Below, piece by piece: positions 20,873 through 31,915 of a stretch of 37,500 nucleotides of DNA. This stretch comes from Pseudoduganella aquatica (lineage in GTDB: Bacteria > Pseudomonadota > Gammaproteobacteria > Burkholderiales > Burkholderiaceae_D), in the NCBI RefSeq assembly GCF_009857595.1, contig NZ_WWCU01000037.1:1-37500 (forward strand). The letters are read 5' to 3'. The number at the start of each line of letters is the position of its first letter. Position 1 is the first letter of the stretch. The notes below the pieces were generated by a model, which had not been told where the DNA came from, did not search any database, and was given only the letters and a program-made list of their open reading frames with translations. The translations under genes were made by a program, and so were the position numbers.

Positions 20873-21334
20873 TTAAGCGTAGACGTCGACGGCGCCGCCC
20901 GCCGCCCGCTCCGGCCCGCCTGGCGCGTAGGCCCGCTCCAGTTCGGCGCGCGCCTGCTGTTCCAGCTGCTGGGCGCGGGCGGCCACGGCGCGGTCCTGGG
21001 ACGATGGTTCTGCCGGCGCCAGCGCGGCGGCCTGGATGGTGCGGGCGCGGGCCACGGTTTCCTGCGGGGTGGCGCCGGGCGAGGTGTCAATGTTCACTTC
21101 GCCGCCCACCGCGTAGTTCACGCCGTTGGCGCCGCGCTGGTAGGTGTAGCTGGGGCCGGAGGTGGCCAGGCCGCCGGCGGCCGACAAATGGGCCAGTTCA
21201 TGCTGGCGCACTTCCGTGTCGCGCTGCTTGAGCTTGGCTATCTGCGCCAGCTGTTCGGGCGACAGCTGTACCCTGGCCTGCGCGCTGGCGGGCGCGGCCG
21301 CACTGGAAACGGAGGAGATGGCGCTGATGCTCAT
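20873..21334 (-). CDS. SprA-related putative metalloprotease (HExxH)
   Basis: The protein has 153 residues from the ATG at 21334; another ATG lies two codons upstream at 21340. It belongs to the SprA-related family of putative metalloproteases. The core reads VRQHELAHLSAAGG, containing HExxH (HELAH), followed by GPSYTYQRGANGVNYAVGGEVNIDTS and later ALAPAEPSSQDRAVAARAQ, all family landmarks. HExxH would bind zinc, but protease activity has not been shown for the family to my knowledge. The N terminus is Ala/Ser-rich and lacks a clear signal peptide. GGA 6 nt upstream favours 21334. The 51-residue gene downstream of this start is divergent. Confidence 0.83.
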   Translation of the reverse strand: MSISAISSVSSAAAPASAQARVQLSPEQLAQIAKLKQRDTEVRQHELAHLSAAGGLATSGPSYTYQRGANGVNYAVGGEVNIDTSPGATPQETVARARTIQAAALAPAEPSSQDRAVAARAQQLEQQARAELERAYAPGGPERAAGGAVDVYA

Positions 21335-21451
21335 TGCCATTCCATCTTAGCAAAAAGCGTAACAAAGTGTTGTATTCGGCGCGGCGCGGTCAACTGAATG
21401 GACTGGGCCGCGTTGAACGCTTATCCGAACCGTTGCTTAAAGAGGCTAACT

Positions 21452-21603
21452 GTGGAACAGAAGAAACATCCTACGAAGGAAGCCGTGCGACAGTGGATGC
21501 GTAACAAGATCGAGGAGCGCCGCCCGCCGCCCGACCCGCAGCAGGTGCGGCGCGAGCTGGGCTGGGACATGGTGAAAGTCGAGCGCGGCGAGCTGCCCGT
21601 GCG

Positions 21604-21607
<4 letters not shown>
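21452..21607 (+). CDS. Small conserved-looking 51-residue protein
   Basis: This is a 51-residue, strongly charged protein: MEQKKHPTKEAVRQWMRNKI, then EERRPPPDPQQVRRELGWDM, ending LPVR. There is no signal peptide or membrane segment; a helical region with a proline-rich joint is likely. The start is taken as GTG at 21452 because GAGG lies 6 nt upstream; an in-frame ATG at 21398 has no such site. The function is unknown. Its TAG stop overlaps the stop codon of the convergent sbcC gene. It is the only plus-strand gene between 12351 and 29628. Confidence 0.6.
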
Positions 21608-25419
<3,812 letters not shown>

Positions 25420-25432
25420 AGATATTCTTGGT

Positions 25433-26686
25433 TCAGGCGCCGGGCAGCATAAGCTCGGCAAAGGCACTCAACTGGTCCGCCGGCGCTTCGTTGCCGAAAC
25501 GCTGGAGGTAGAGGCGCTTGAAGATGTCGTCCGGCTGCAGCTTGTCCAGCTGGTCCAGCGTCAGCGCGGCGTCGTCGAGCGAGGGTGCGCGGCTGGGCGT
25601 GGAGGTTTCGATTTTCGCCAGGCGGAAGGGCTTGCCTTCCAGCGCGGCTTCCACGCGCGCGCGCATGCCGGGCTGCGGCGCGTCCAGCAGCACGCGCACT
25701 TCCAGGAAAGGCCAGGCTTCGGGCGGCAAGGTGGTTTCGCCGGGCAGGGCGGCCAGCGCTTCCAGCACCTGTTCCAGCGGGACGGGTTTGGCGGGCACGC
25801 GCATCAGTTCCACCGCGCGCGGCACGGGGATGGCGCTTACTTCGCAGGGCGCGCCGGCGGCGCCGATGTCCACGCGCAGGATCTGGTGGCGGTAGCCGGT
25901 TTCGGCGAAGGACAGCGGAATGGGGCTGCCGCAGTAGCGTATGCGTTCCTGTTTGCCCACCGCTTGCGCCAGGTGCAGGTGGCCCAGCGCGGCGTAGGCG
26001 ATGGACGGGTCGAAGATCCCGGTTGGCAGCATCTCGGTGCCGCCGATGACGATGCGGCGCTCGGAGTCGTTCGACATCTGCCCATCCACCATGTGGCAGT
26101 GCCCCATGGCGACGATGGACTGGCCGGGCTGGAGACGCGACTGCGCCACTTCGTAGGCTTGCTGGTAGAGCAGGGCGATGCCGGCCAGGTAGGGATCGGC
26201 GGCGGGCTGGCCGTCTTGCTCAAGCACCGGCTGGCGCGGCACGTCGCCGGGGCGCAGGAAAGGCACGGCCAGGCACCAGGCCTCCACCGCGCCGCTCTTG
26301 CCGGTCAGCGGCAGCACCAGGCGTTCCACGTCGATCTGGCCGTCCGCGCCGCGCGGCACGTTGCCGATCACCTGCGTGCCGTGCGCTTCGAGCAGCGGGC
26401 CGGGGGCCTCCAGGCGGCCCGGCGAGTCGTGGTTGCCGGCGATGACGATGAGGTCGAGCTGCGGCGCGCGCGCCCTGGCCTGCTGCAGGAAGCGGTACAG
26501 CTGGCGCTGGGCGGCGGACGAGGGGTTGGCGTTGTCGAACACATCGCCCGCGATCAGCAGCGCGTCGGCCTGCTCGGCGACGATGGTGTCAAGCAGCCAG
26601 TCGAGGAAGCACTGGTGCTCGTAGCCGCGTTCAAAATTGTGGAGCGACTGGCCCAGATGCCAGTCGGAGGTGTGCAGCAGACGCAT
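25433..26686 (-). CDS. sbcD: Exonuclease subunit SbcD
   Basis: SbcD is the Mn-dependent nuclease subunit of SbcCD. The protein has 417 residues. The calcineurin-like phosphoesterase motifs appear in order: DWHLG (8-12), GDVFD (47-51), GNHD (84-87), then MGHCHMVDG and LGHLHLAQ, which supply the remaining metal ligands. The C-terminal third is the capping and SbcC-interacting region. It begins the sbcDC operon on the minus strand; an inverted repeat and TATATT lie upstream at 26711-26749. Confidence 0.97.
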   Translation of the reverse strand: MRLLHTSDWHLGQSLHNFERGYEHQCFLDWLLDTIVAEQADALLIAGDVFDNANPSSAAQRQLYRFLQQARARAPQLDLIVIAGNHDSPGRLEAPGPLLEAHGTQVIGNVPRGADGQIDVERLVLPLTGKSGAVEAWCLAVPFLRPGDVPRQPVLEQDGQPAADPYLAGIALLYQQAYEVAQSRLQPGQSIVAMGHCHMVDGQMSNDSERRIVIGGTEMLPTGIFDPSIAYAALGHLHLAQAVGKQERIRYCGSPIPLSFAETGYRHQILRVDIGAAGAPCEVSAIPVPRAVELMRVPAKPVPLEQVLEALAALPGETTLPPEAWPFLEVRVLLDAPQPGMRARVEAALEGKPFRLAKIETSTPSRAPSLDDAALTLDQLDKLQPDDIFKRLYLQRFGNEAPADQLSAFAELMLPGA

Positions 26687-26710
26687 GGATTGCCTGGATA
26701 GGGGATAGGT

Positions 26711-26749
26711 AGGGCCGAAAAGCGCTCAATATAGCCTAAACTCGGCCCT
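26711..26749 (-). promoter_or_regulatory. Inverted repeat around a -10-like element upstream of sbcD
   Basis: AGGGCCGA (26711-26718) and TCGGCCCT (26742-26749) are perfect 8-bp inverted repeats enclosing TATATT on the minus strand. The element lies in the gap between the diguanylate cyclase gene and sbcD. It could be a promoter with an operator, or a loose hairpin terminating the upstream gene. No clear -35 is present. Confidence 0.35.
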
Positions 26750-26780
26750 TGCGAGTTGCGGCGGATCTAACTGCGGACGT

Positions 26781-29477
26781 TCAGGCTGCATTCGGGGTGG
26801 CGTGCAGCGCCGACAGCACGGGCGCGGCGCGGTAGGTGTTGCGGCCGGCCTGCTTGGCCTGGTACAGCAGCATGTCGGCCCGGTTCAGCAGCTCGGCCGG
26901 GGTGACTTCCTCGCCCTGGTAGAAGGTCAGCCCTATGCTGGTGGAGACCGACACGGTGGCCGCGTCCAGCTCGAACGGCGCCTGCATGGTGGTGACGATC
27001 TTGGCCGCCAGATTCTCCGCGTCCTCGGTGCGCGCCAGGCGCTCGACGATGATGGTGAACTCGTCGCCGCCCAGCCGCGCAATGGTGTCGCTGGCGCGCA
27101 TGGCGTGCGTCAGGCGCGCCGAGAACACCTTCAGCAGCGAGTCGCCCACGCTGTGGCCGTAAGTGTCGTTGACCGGCTTGAAGCGGTCGATGTCCATATA
27201 CATCACCGCCATCATGGTGTTGTTGTCGCGGCTGGCGGCCATGGCGTTGTTGAGCTCCTGCAGGAAGCCGGCGCGGTTGGTCAGCCCGGTGAGCGCGTCG
27301 ATCTGCGACAGCTTGAGCAGGCGCTGCTTCTCGCGCTTTTGCGCCGTGATGTCCTGCCGCATGACGTGGAAGCCCACCACGCTGTAGCCGCCTTCGTCGA
27401 ACTGCGGAATGTAGATCACCTCGAAGCTGCGCACGATGCTGTGGCTTTCGTCGTCCTCCTCGAAGGACAGCGTTTCGCCCGCCAGCGCGCGCTGCACGTA
27501 GGGCTGCAGATACTGGTAGCGCTCTTCGCCCACCGTTTCGCGGATGGTGCGGCCCACCATGCCGACGCCGGACTGGCTGAATTCGCGCTCGTAGGCCAGG
27601 TTGTTGAAGCGGTAGACTTCGTCCTCGTCCACATAGGCGATCATGGCGGGCAGGGTGTCGGTGATGGTGCGCAGGCGCGCTTCGCTCTCGCGCAGCGCCA
27701 TGACGGACTTGCGCATCAGCGTGATGTCGTCCAGCGTGCCGACAAAGCCGTCGATGCGGCCGTCGATGATGATGGGCGCCACCTTCATCGACGTCCACAC
27801 CACTTTGCCGTCCGGGTGCACGCAGCGCAGCGTGTCCTGGAAGGGCTGCAGCGTGTCGCGCAGGTGGCGGATGGCGGCGCTCAGCACCTCGCGGTCATTC
27901 GGATGCACGCCCACCATCCAGGCGTCTCCCAGGGCCTGCTCGCGCGTCAGCCCGGTGATGGCTTCGAAAGTGCGGTTGACATAAGTACAATGTCCGTTGG
28001 CGTCCGCGCGGATCAGGCCCAGCGGCGAGGCGTCGTTGACGGCCTGGAGTTCGGCCTGGTTCTGGCGCATTTTCAGTTCGTCGCGCTTGCGCGAGGTGAT
28101 GTTGCGGGTGGTGACGGTCACGCCGTCGTCGATGGCCACGATCTGGTGGCGCAGCCAGCGCGGCTCGCCGGGCAGGTTGCGGGTCTCGAATTCCTCCTCC
28201 AGCGGCTGGCCGGTTTCCATCACCGCGCGGTAGCGGTCCAGGAAGCCTTCCTTGCGCCAGTTCGGCACCAGTTCGCCGATGCGCTGGCCCAGCAGCGTGT
28301 CGCGCGGCAGCTCCAGCATGCGCGCGCCGCGCTCGTTCACGTCGACCAGCGTGAAGTCCACCACCTCGCCGCGCGCGTGCGAGCGGCAGGCTTTCAGCAG
28401 GAACACCGCGTCCAGGCTGGCGTCGGCCGCCGCGCGCAGCTTCTGCTGGGCCTCGGTGGCCGCCAGCATGCTGCGGCGCAGGCGCCGGCTTTGCTGCATC
28501 AGCAGCGCGGCGAAGGCGCACACCAGCATCGAGGCCAGCGTGGCCAGCACAAAGTAGATGCGGCGCTGGTTCTCGAAGCGCACCATGGACGAACTGACCG
28601 TGTTGCCCACCACCGCCGTCAGCGAGTAGCGCGGCATGTCGCGGTAGCTATAGATGCGCTCCACGCCGTCCAGCGGCTGCTTCAGGGTCAGCTCGTCGGC
28701 GCTGCCGTAGGCGTCGGTGCTGGTGGTGGTGAAGTCGATGGCGTCGCTGATGTACAGGTGTTCCTCGATGCGGCCGATGGCCAGGCCGGTGTCGCGGCTG
28801 GTCAGCATCACCAGGCCGTTGGGCTCCACGTGCAGGCGGTCGTAATCCTCCACGAAGTAGGCCGGGTCCACCATCAGCATGATGACGCCGGCAAACTGGC
28901 CCTTGGCGTCGTTCAGGCGCCGCGCAATCTGGATCTGCCACTTCTTGGTCTTGGGCTCGACCATGGGGTTGGAGGCGAGCGCCGCGTCGTCCAGGGCCAG
29001 CCCGAGTATCTTGAACATCGGGTCCGCGCTGATGTCCGGGCTGAAGAAGCCGTTGCGGCTTTCCAGCAGCTTGCCGTCGGGGAGGTAGAGGGCGATGGGC
29101 AGCTCCAGGCGCGAGGGCATGAGCGAATCGAGCAGGCCGCCCTTGCGGGTGAACTCGGGCAGGCGCAGCGTGCCGCCGGTTTCTTCGTATTTGAGTTTGA
29201 ACAGCTGGGTGGCGTGCTCGGTCTGGCGCAGCAGGTGGCTGGTGTGTTCGGCCAGGGTGCGTGCCAGCGTCTGGCTATGCAGCACGGCCTCGTGGCGCGC
29301 GCTGTGGTACTCCTGCCGCACCTGGTAAGCCACGGCGCCCCACATGGACAGCAGCAGCCCAAGGGCAAACGCAGGCAGCAAAACTGCCCGGTAGGTTTTG
29401 CGCAGGAAGCGCCGGACTGGGTTATCTGATCTTATCAATTGGTCGCCTTGGGGCTTTTGGGGTAACGCAGTCTCCAT
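26781..29477 (-). CDS. Membrane diguanylate cyclase, Cache-PAS-PAS-PAS-GGDEF
   Basis: This 898-residue inner-membrane signalling protein makes cyclic di-GMP from two GTP. Its parts in order are TM1 (about 31-51), a periplasmic Cache-type sensor (about 60-300), TM2 (about 306-327), three PAS domains (about 345-465, 470-590 and 600-715) and a GGDEF domain. The active motif GGDEF is at 803-807, preceded by RxxD (RASD, 794-797), the inhibitory I-site, so product feedback is expected. There is no EAL domain. The ATG at 29477 starts METALPQKPQ just before TM1; a longer ORF to 29567 has a hydrophobic but unconvincing leader. Its ligands and targets are unknown. Confidence 0.93.
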   Translation of the reverse strand: METALPQKPQGDQLIRSDNPVRRFLRKTYRAVLLPAFALGLLLSMWGAVAYQVRQEYHSARHEAVLHSQTLARTLAEHTSHLLRQTEHATQLFKLKYEETGGTLRLPEFTRKGGLLDSLMPSRLELPIALYLPDGKLLESRNGFFSPDISADPMFKILGLALDDAALASNPMVEPKTKKWQIQIARRLNDAKGQFAGVIMLMVDPAYFVEDYDRLHVEPNGLVMLTSRDTGLAIGRIEEHLYISDAIDFTTTSTDAYGSADELTLKQPLDGVERIYSYRDMPRYSLTAVVGNTVSSSMVRFENQRRIYFVLATLASMLVCAFAALLMQQSRRLRRSMLAATEAQQKLRAAADASLDAVFLLKACRSHARGEVVDFTLVDVNERGARMLELPRDTLLGQRIGELVPNWRKEGFLDRYRAVMETGQPLEEEFETRNLPGEPRWLRHQIVAIDDGVTVTTRNITSRKRDELKMRQNQAELQAVNDASPLGLIRADANGHCTYVNRTFEAITGLTREQALGDAWMVGVHPNDREVLSAAIRHLRDTLQPFQDTLRCVHPDGKVVWTSMKVAPIIIDGRIDGFVGTLDDITLMRKSVMALRESEARLRTITDTLPAMIAYVDEDEVYRFNNLAYEREFSQSGVGMVGRTIRETVGEERYQYLQPYVQRALAGETLSFEEDDESHSIVRSFEVIYIPQFDEGGYSVVGFHVMRQDITAQKREKQRLLKLSQIDALTGLTNRAGFLQELNNAMAASRDNNTMMAVMYMDIDRFKPVNDTYGHSVGDSLLKVFSARLTHAMRASDTIARLGGDEFTIIVERLARTEDAENLAAKIVTTMQAPFELDAATVSVSTSIGLTFYQGEEVTPAELLNRADMLLYQAKQAGRNTYRAAPVLSALHATPNAA

Positions 29478-29627
29478 TGGGGGATATTTTGCACGCAAAT
29501 TCGGCGCTTGGGGTCCAGGCAAAACCAAAATAAATCCGCCGGCCAGGGAAAAGTGATAAAACGCCAATGGAAAGCGCGTTTTCTTTTAGAATGGCGGGCT
29601 GCGTTTAACCATGGAAGGGCCACGCTT

Positions 29628-30869
29628 TTGACCGAATTGACACTCAGCCTGGCGGCGGCGCGCGCCCTGCATCTGGCGGCGCAGGGGCTGTTGCAGCCGC
29701 GCCGCAGAAAAGCGCGCAAAGCCGACGTGCTGGAGGCGATACGGCAGATGGGCGTGCTGCAGATCGACACCATCCACGTGGTCGCGCGCAGTCCCTTCCT
29801 GGTGCTGTGGAGCCGCCTGGGCGACTATCCGCAGCCCTGGCTGGAGGAACTGCTGGCCGAGGGCGCGCTGTTCGAGTACTGGGCCCACGAGGCCTGCTTC
29901 GTGCCGGTGGAGGACTACGGCCTGTACCGCCACCGCATGATAGACCCCGGCTCCATGGGCTGGAAGTATTCCGAGACCTGGATGGCCGAGCGGCGCGCCG
30001 ACGTGGACGCGGTGCTGGCCCACATCCGCGCCAACGGCCCGGCGCGCTCCTCGGACTTCGAGCGCACCGACGGCAAGGGCGGCGGCTGGTGGGAATGGAA
30101 GCCGGAAAAGCGCTCGCTGGAGGTGCTGTTCACGGCCGGCCAGCTGATGATAGCGCGGCGCCACAACTTCCAGCGCGTGTACGACCTGGCCGAGCGCGTG
30201 CTGGAACGCTCGCTGCCGGGATGGGACGACAGCCGCATGCCCGCCATGGACGAAACGCGCCGCACCTTCGTGCTGAAAACGGTGAAGGCGCTGGGGCTGG
30301 CCAAGGCGTCCTGGATCGCCGACTACTTCCGCACCAGGCCGCCGCGCCTGGACCCGGAAACGCTGGTGGCCGAAGGCGCGCTGCTGCGCGCCCGCGTGCA
30401 GGGCTGGGACGAGCCGGTCTACATCCACCCGGACCATGCGGCGCTGGCCGCCAGCGCGGCGGACGGCGGGCTGTCGGCCACGGCGACCGTCATCCTGTCC
30501 CCGTTCGATCCGGTGGTGTGGGACCGCCGCCGCGCCCTGGAATTGTTTGATTTCGACTATCGCCTTGAATGCTACACGCCGGCCGATAAGCGCCGCTACG
30601 GCTATTTCACCCTGCCCATCCTGCGCCGCGGCGCGCTGGTGGGGCGGGTGGACGCCAAGGCGCACCGGCGCGAGGGCGTGTTCGAACTGAAGTCCGTGGC
30701 CCTGGAGCCGGGCACGCGCGCCAGCGAGCGCTTTGTGCGCGACGTGGCGGCCGCCTTGCGGCGCTGCGCCAACTGGCACGGCTGCCCGCAGTTGCGGGTG
30801 CAAAGCGCCGAGCCGGCGGAATTTGCCGCCGTGCTGCAGGCCGAACTGGATAGCGACCGGATAGCATGA
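29628..30869 (+). CDS. YcaQ-type winged-helix DNA glycosylase
   Basis: This 413-residue protein of the YcaQ/AlkX family belongs to the HTH_42 glycosylases that unhook interstrand crosslinks and excise alkylated bases. The catalytic QxD motif is visible in MGVLQIDTIHVV (Q45, D47). Other family blocks are EYWAHEACFVP, the winged-helix segments, and LSPFDPVVWDRRRALELFDFDYRLECY. The start is TTG at 29628 with AAGGG 8 nt upstream; no ATG exists in a suitable place. The two following genes are close (22 and 34 nt gaps), so this heads a three-gene operon with a DUF2804 protein and a Pat-like acetyltransferase. Confidence 0.88.
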   Translation: MTELTLSLAAARALHLAAQGLLQPRRRKARKADVLEAIRQMGVLQIDTIHVVARSPFLVLWSRLGDYPQPWLEELLAEGALFEYWAHEACFVPVEDYGLYRHRMIDPGSMGWKYSETWMAERRADVDAVLAHIRANGPARSSDFERTDGKGGGWWEWKPEKRSLEVLFTAGQLMIARRHNFQRVYDLAERVLERSLPGWDDSRMPAMDETRRTFVLKTVKALGLAKASWIADYFRTRPPRLDPETLVAEGALLRARVQGWDEPVYIHPDHAALAASAADGGLSATATVILSPFDPVVWDRRRALELFDFDYRLECYTPADKRRYGYFTLPILRRGALVGRVDAKAHRREGVFELKSVALEPGTRASERFVRDVAAALRRCANWHGCPQLRVQSAEPAEFAAVLQAELDSDRIA

Positions 30870-30891
30870 TGAAGACCGCATTGGAGACTGC

Positions 30892-31881
30892 ATGACCCTG
30901 CCCGCCGCACCCGCCAGCCTGATCGGCGCCGACGGCCAGCCCCTGTTTGGCCGCTATGCCGGCATGGCCGGGGGATTCGACTGGAGCGCGCTGGCGGCCC
31001 CGCACGCGCGCAACGCCTTGTGGCGCGGCTTCCACCACAAGCGCTGGCACTACGTGGCGCTGTCCACCGAGCAGGTGTTCTGCGCCGTGGCCATTGTGGA
31101 CCTGGGCTGGATAGGCACCTGCTTCGCCTACGCCTTCGACCGCGACGACGGCGACATGCTGGCCAATTTTTCGCAGGACGGCCTGCCGCTCACGGCGGCC
31201 CGGGTGGCGGCGCACGCCGGCGGCCGCAGCACCTTCAAGGTGAAGCAGACTTACATCAATATCGAAGCGCTGGACGCGGGCCGCTACAAGCTGGAGCTGG
31301 ACTGCCCCTACCTGGTGATAGACGCCGAATTCGGTCCCGCCAGCGCGCCGCCGCTGCTGGCCAGCGGCCCGGTCAAGAACGGCTCGGTGCACGCCACGCA
31401 GAAGTCGGCCGGCATGCCGCTGTCGGGCGAGGTGAAACTGTGGCGCGGAGAGTACGATCTGGCCGGCGGCGTGGCCAGTTTCGACTATTCCAACGGCCTG
31501 CTGGCGCGCAACACGGCCTGGCGCTGGGCGTCGGCGCATAATCTGGAACTGGGTTTCAATTTGCAGGCCGGCTATTTCGGCGGCCACGAGAATGCGCTGT
31601 GGCTGGACGGCCAGGTGCACGCGCTGGGGCCGGCCCATTTCATCTACGACCAGGCCGACCCGCTGGCGCGCTGGCATATCTTCACCGAGGACGACCTGCT
31701 GGAGCTGTTTTTCACGCCGGAAGGCGCGCGCCGCCAGGACAAGAACCTGGTGGTGGCGGCCAGCCGCTATGTGCAGCCCATAGGCACTTTTACCGGCTGG
31801 GTGCGCAGCAGCGCGGACCAGCCGAAACGCATGGTGACGCAGCTGGTGGGCGTGACCGAAGACCATACCTCGCGCTGGTGA
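30892..31881 (+). CDS. DUF2804 family protein
   Basis: This 329-residue soluble protein matches the DUF2804 family. Recognisable blocks are the early RGFHHKRWHYVALSTEQVFCAVAIVDLGW, the central GEVKLWRGEYDLAGGVASFDYSNGLLARNTAWRWA, and the late DLLELFFTPEGARRQDKNLVVAASRYVQPIGTFTGWV. The composition suggests a mostly beta, lipocalin-like fold resembling AttH/hydroxyneurosporene-synthase-related proteins; that resemblance is a guess. There is no signal peptide. GGAG lies 5 nt before the ATG. It sits between a DNA glycosylase gene and an acyltransferase gene in one operon. No enzymatic function is known. Confidence 0.83.
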   Translation: MTLPAAPASLIGADGQPLFGRYAGMAGGFDWSALAAPHARNALWRGFHHKRWHYVALSTEQVFCAVAIVDLGWIGTCFAYAFDRDDGDMLANFSQDGLPLTAARVAAHAGGRSTFKVKQTYINIEALDAGRYKLELDCPYLVIDAEFGPASAPPLLASGPVKNGSVHATQKSAGMPLSGEVKLWRGEYDLAGGVASFDYSNGLLARNTAWRWASAHNLELGFNLQAGYFGGHENALWLDGQVHALGPAHFIYDQADPLARWHIFTEDDLLELFFTPEGARRQDKNLVVAASRYVQPIGTFTGWVRSSADQPKRMVTQLVGVTEDHTSRW

Positions 31882-31915
31882 GCCCGGACGGGCGCGCGGG
31901 CTGAAAGGACGGCCG

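Noticed and set aside
21398..21451. ATG at 21398 as the start of the 51-residue protein
   Set aside because: It has no ribosome site, and the added 18 residues look non-coding. The GTG at 21452 has GAGG at the right distance.
26802..29429. Very long plus-strand ORF (875 codons) opposite the diguanylate cyclase
   Set aside because: The minus strand encodes complete Cache, PAS and GGDEF domains. The opposite frame is low-complexity Val/Gly/Ala/His sequence without motifs.
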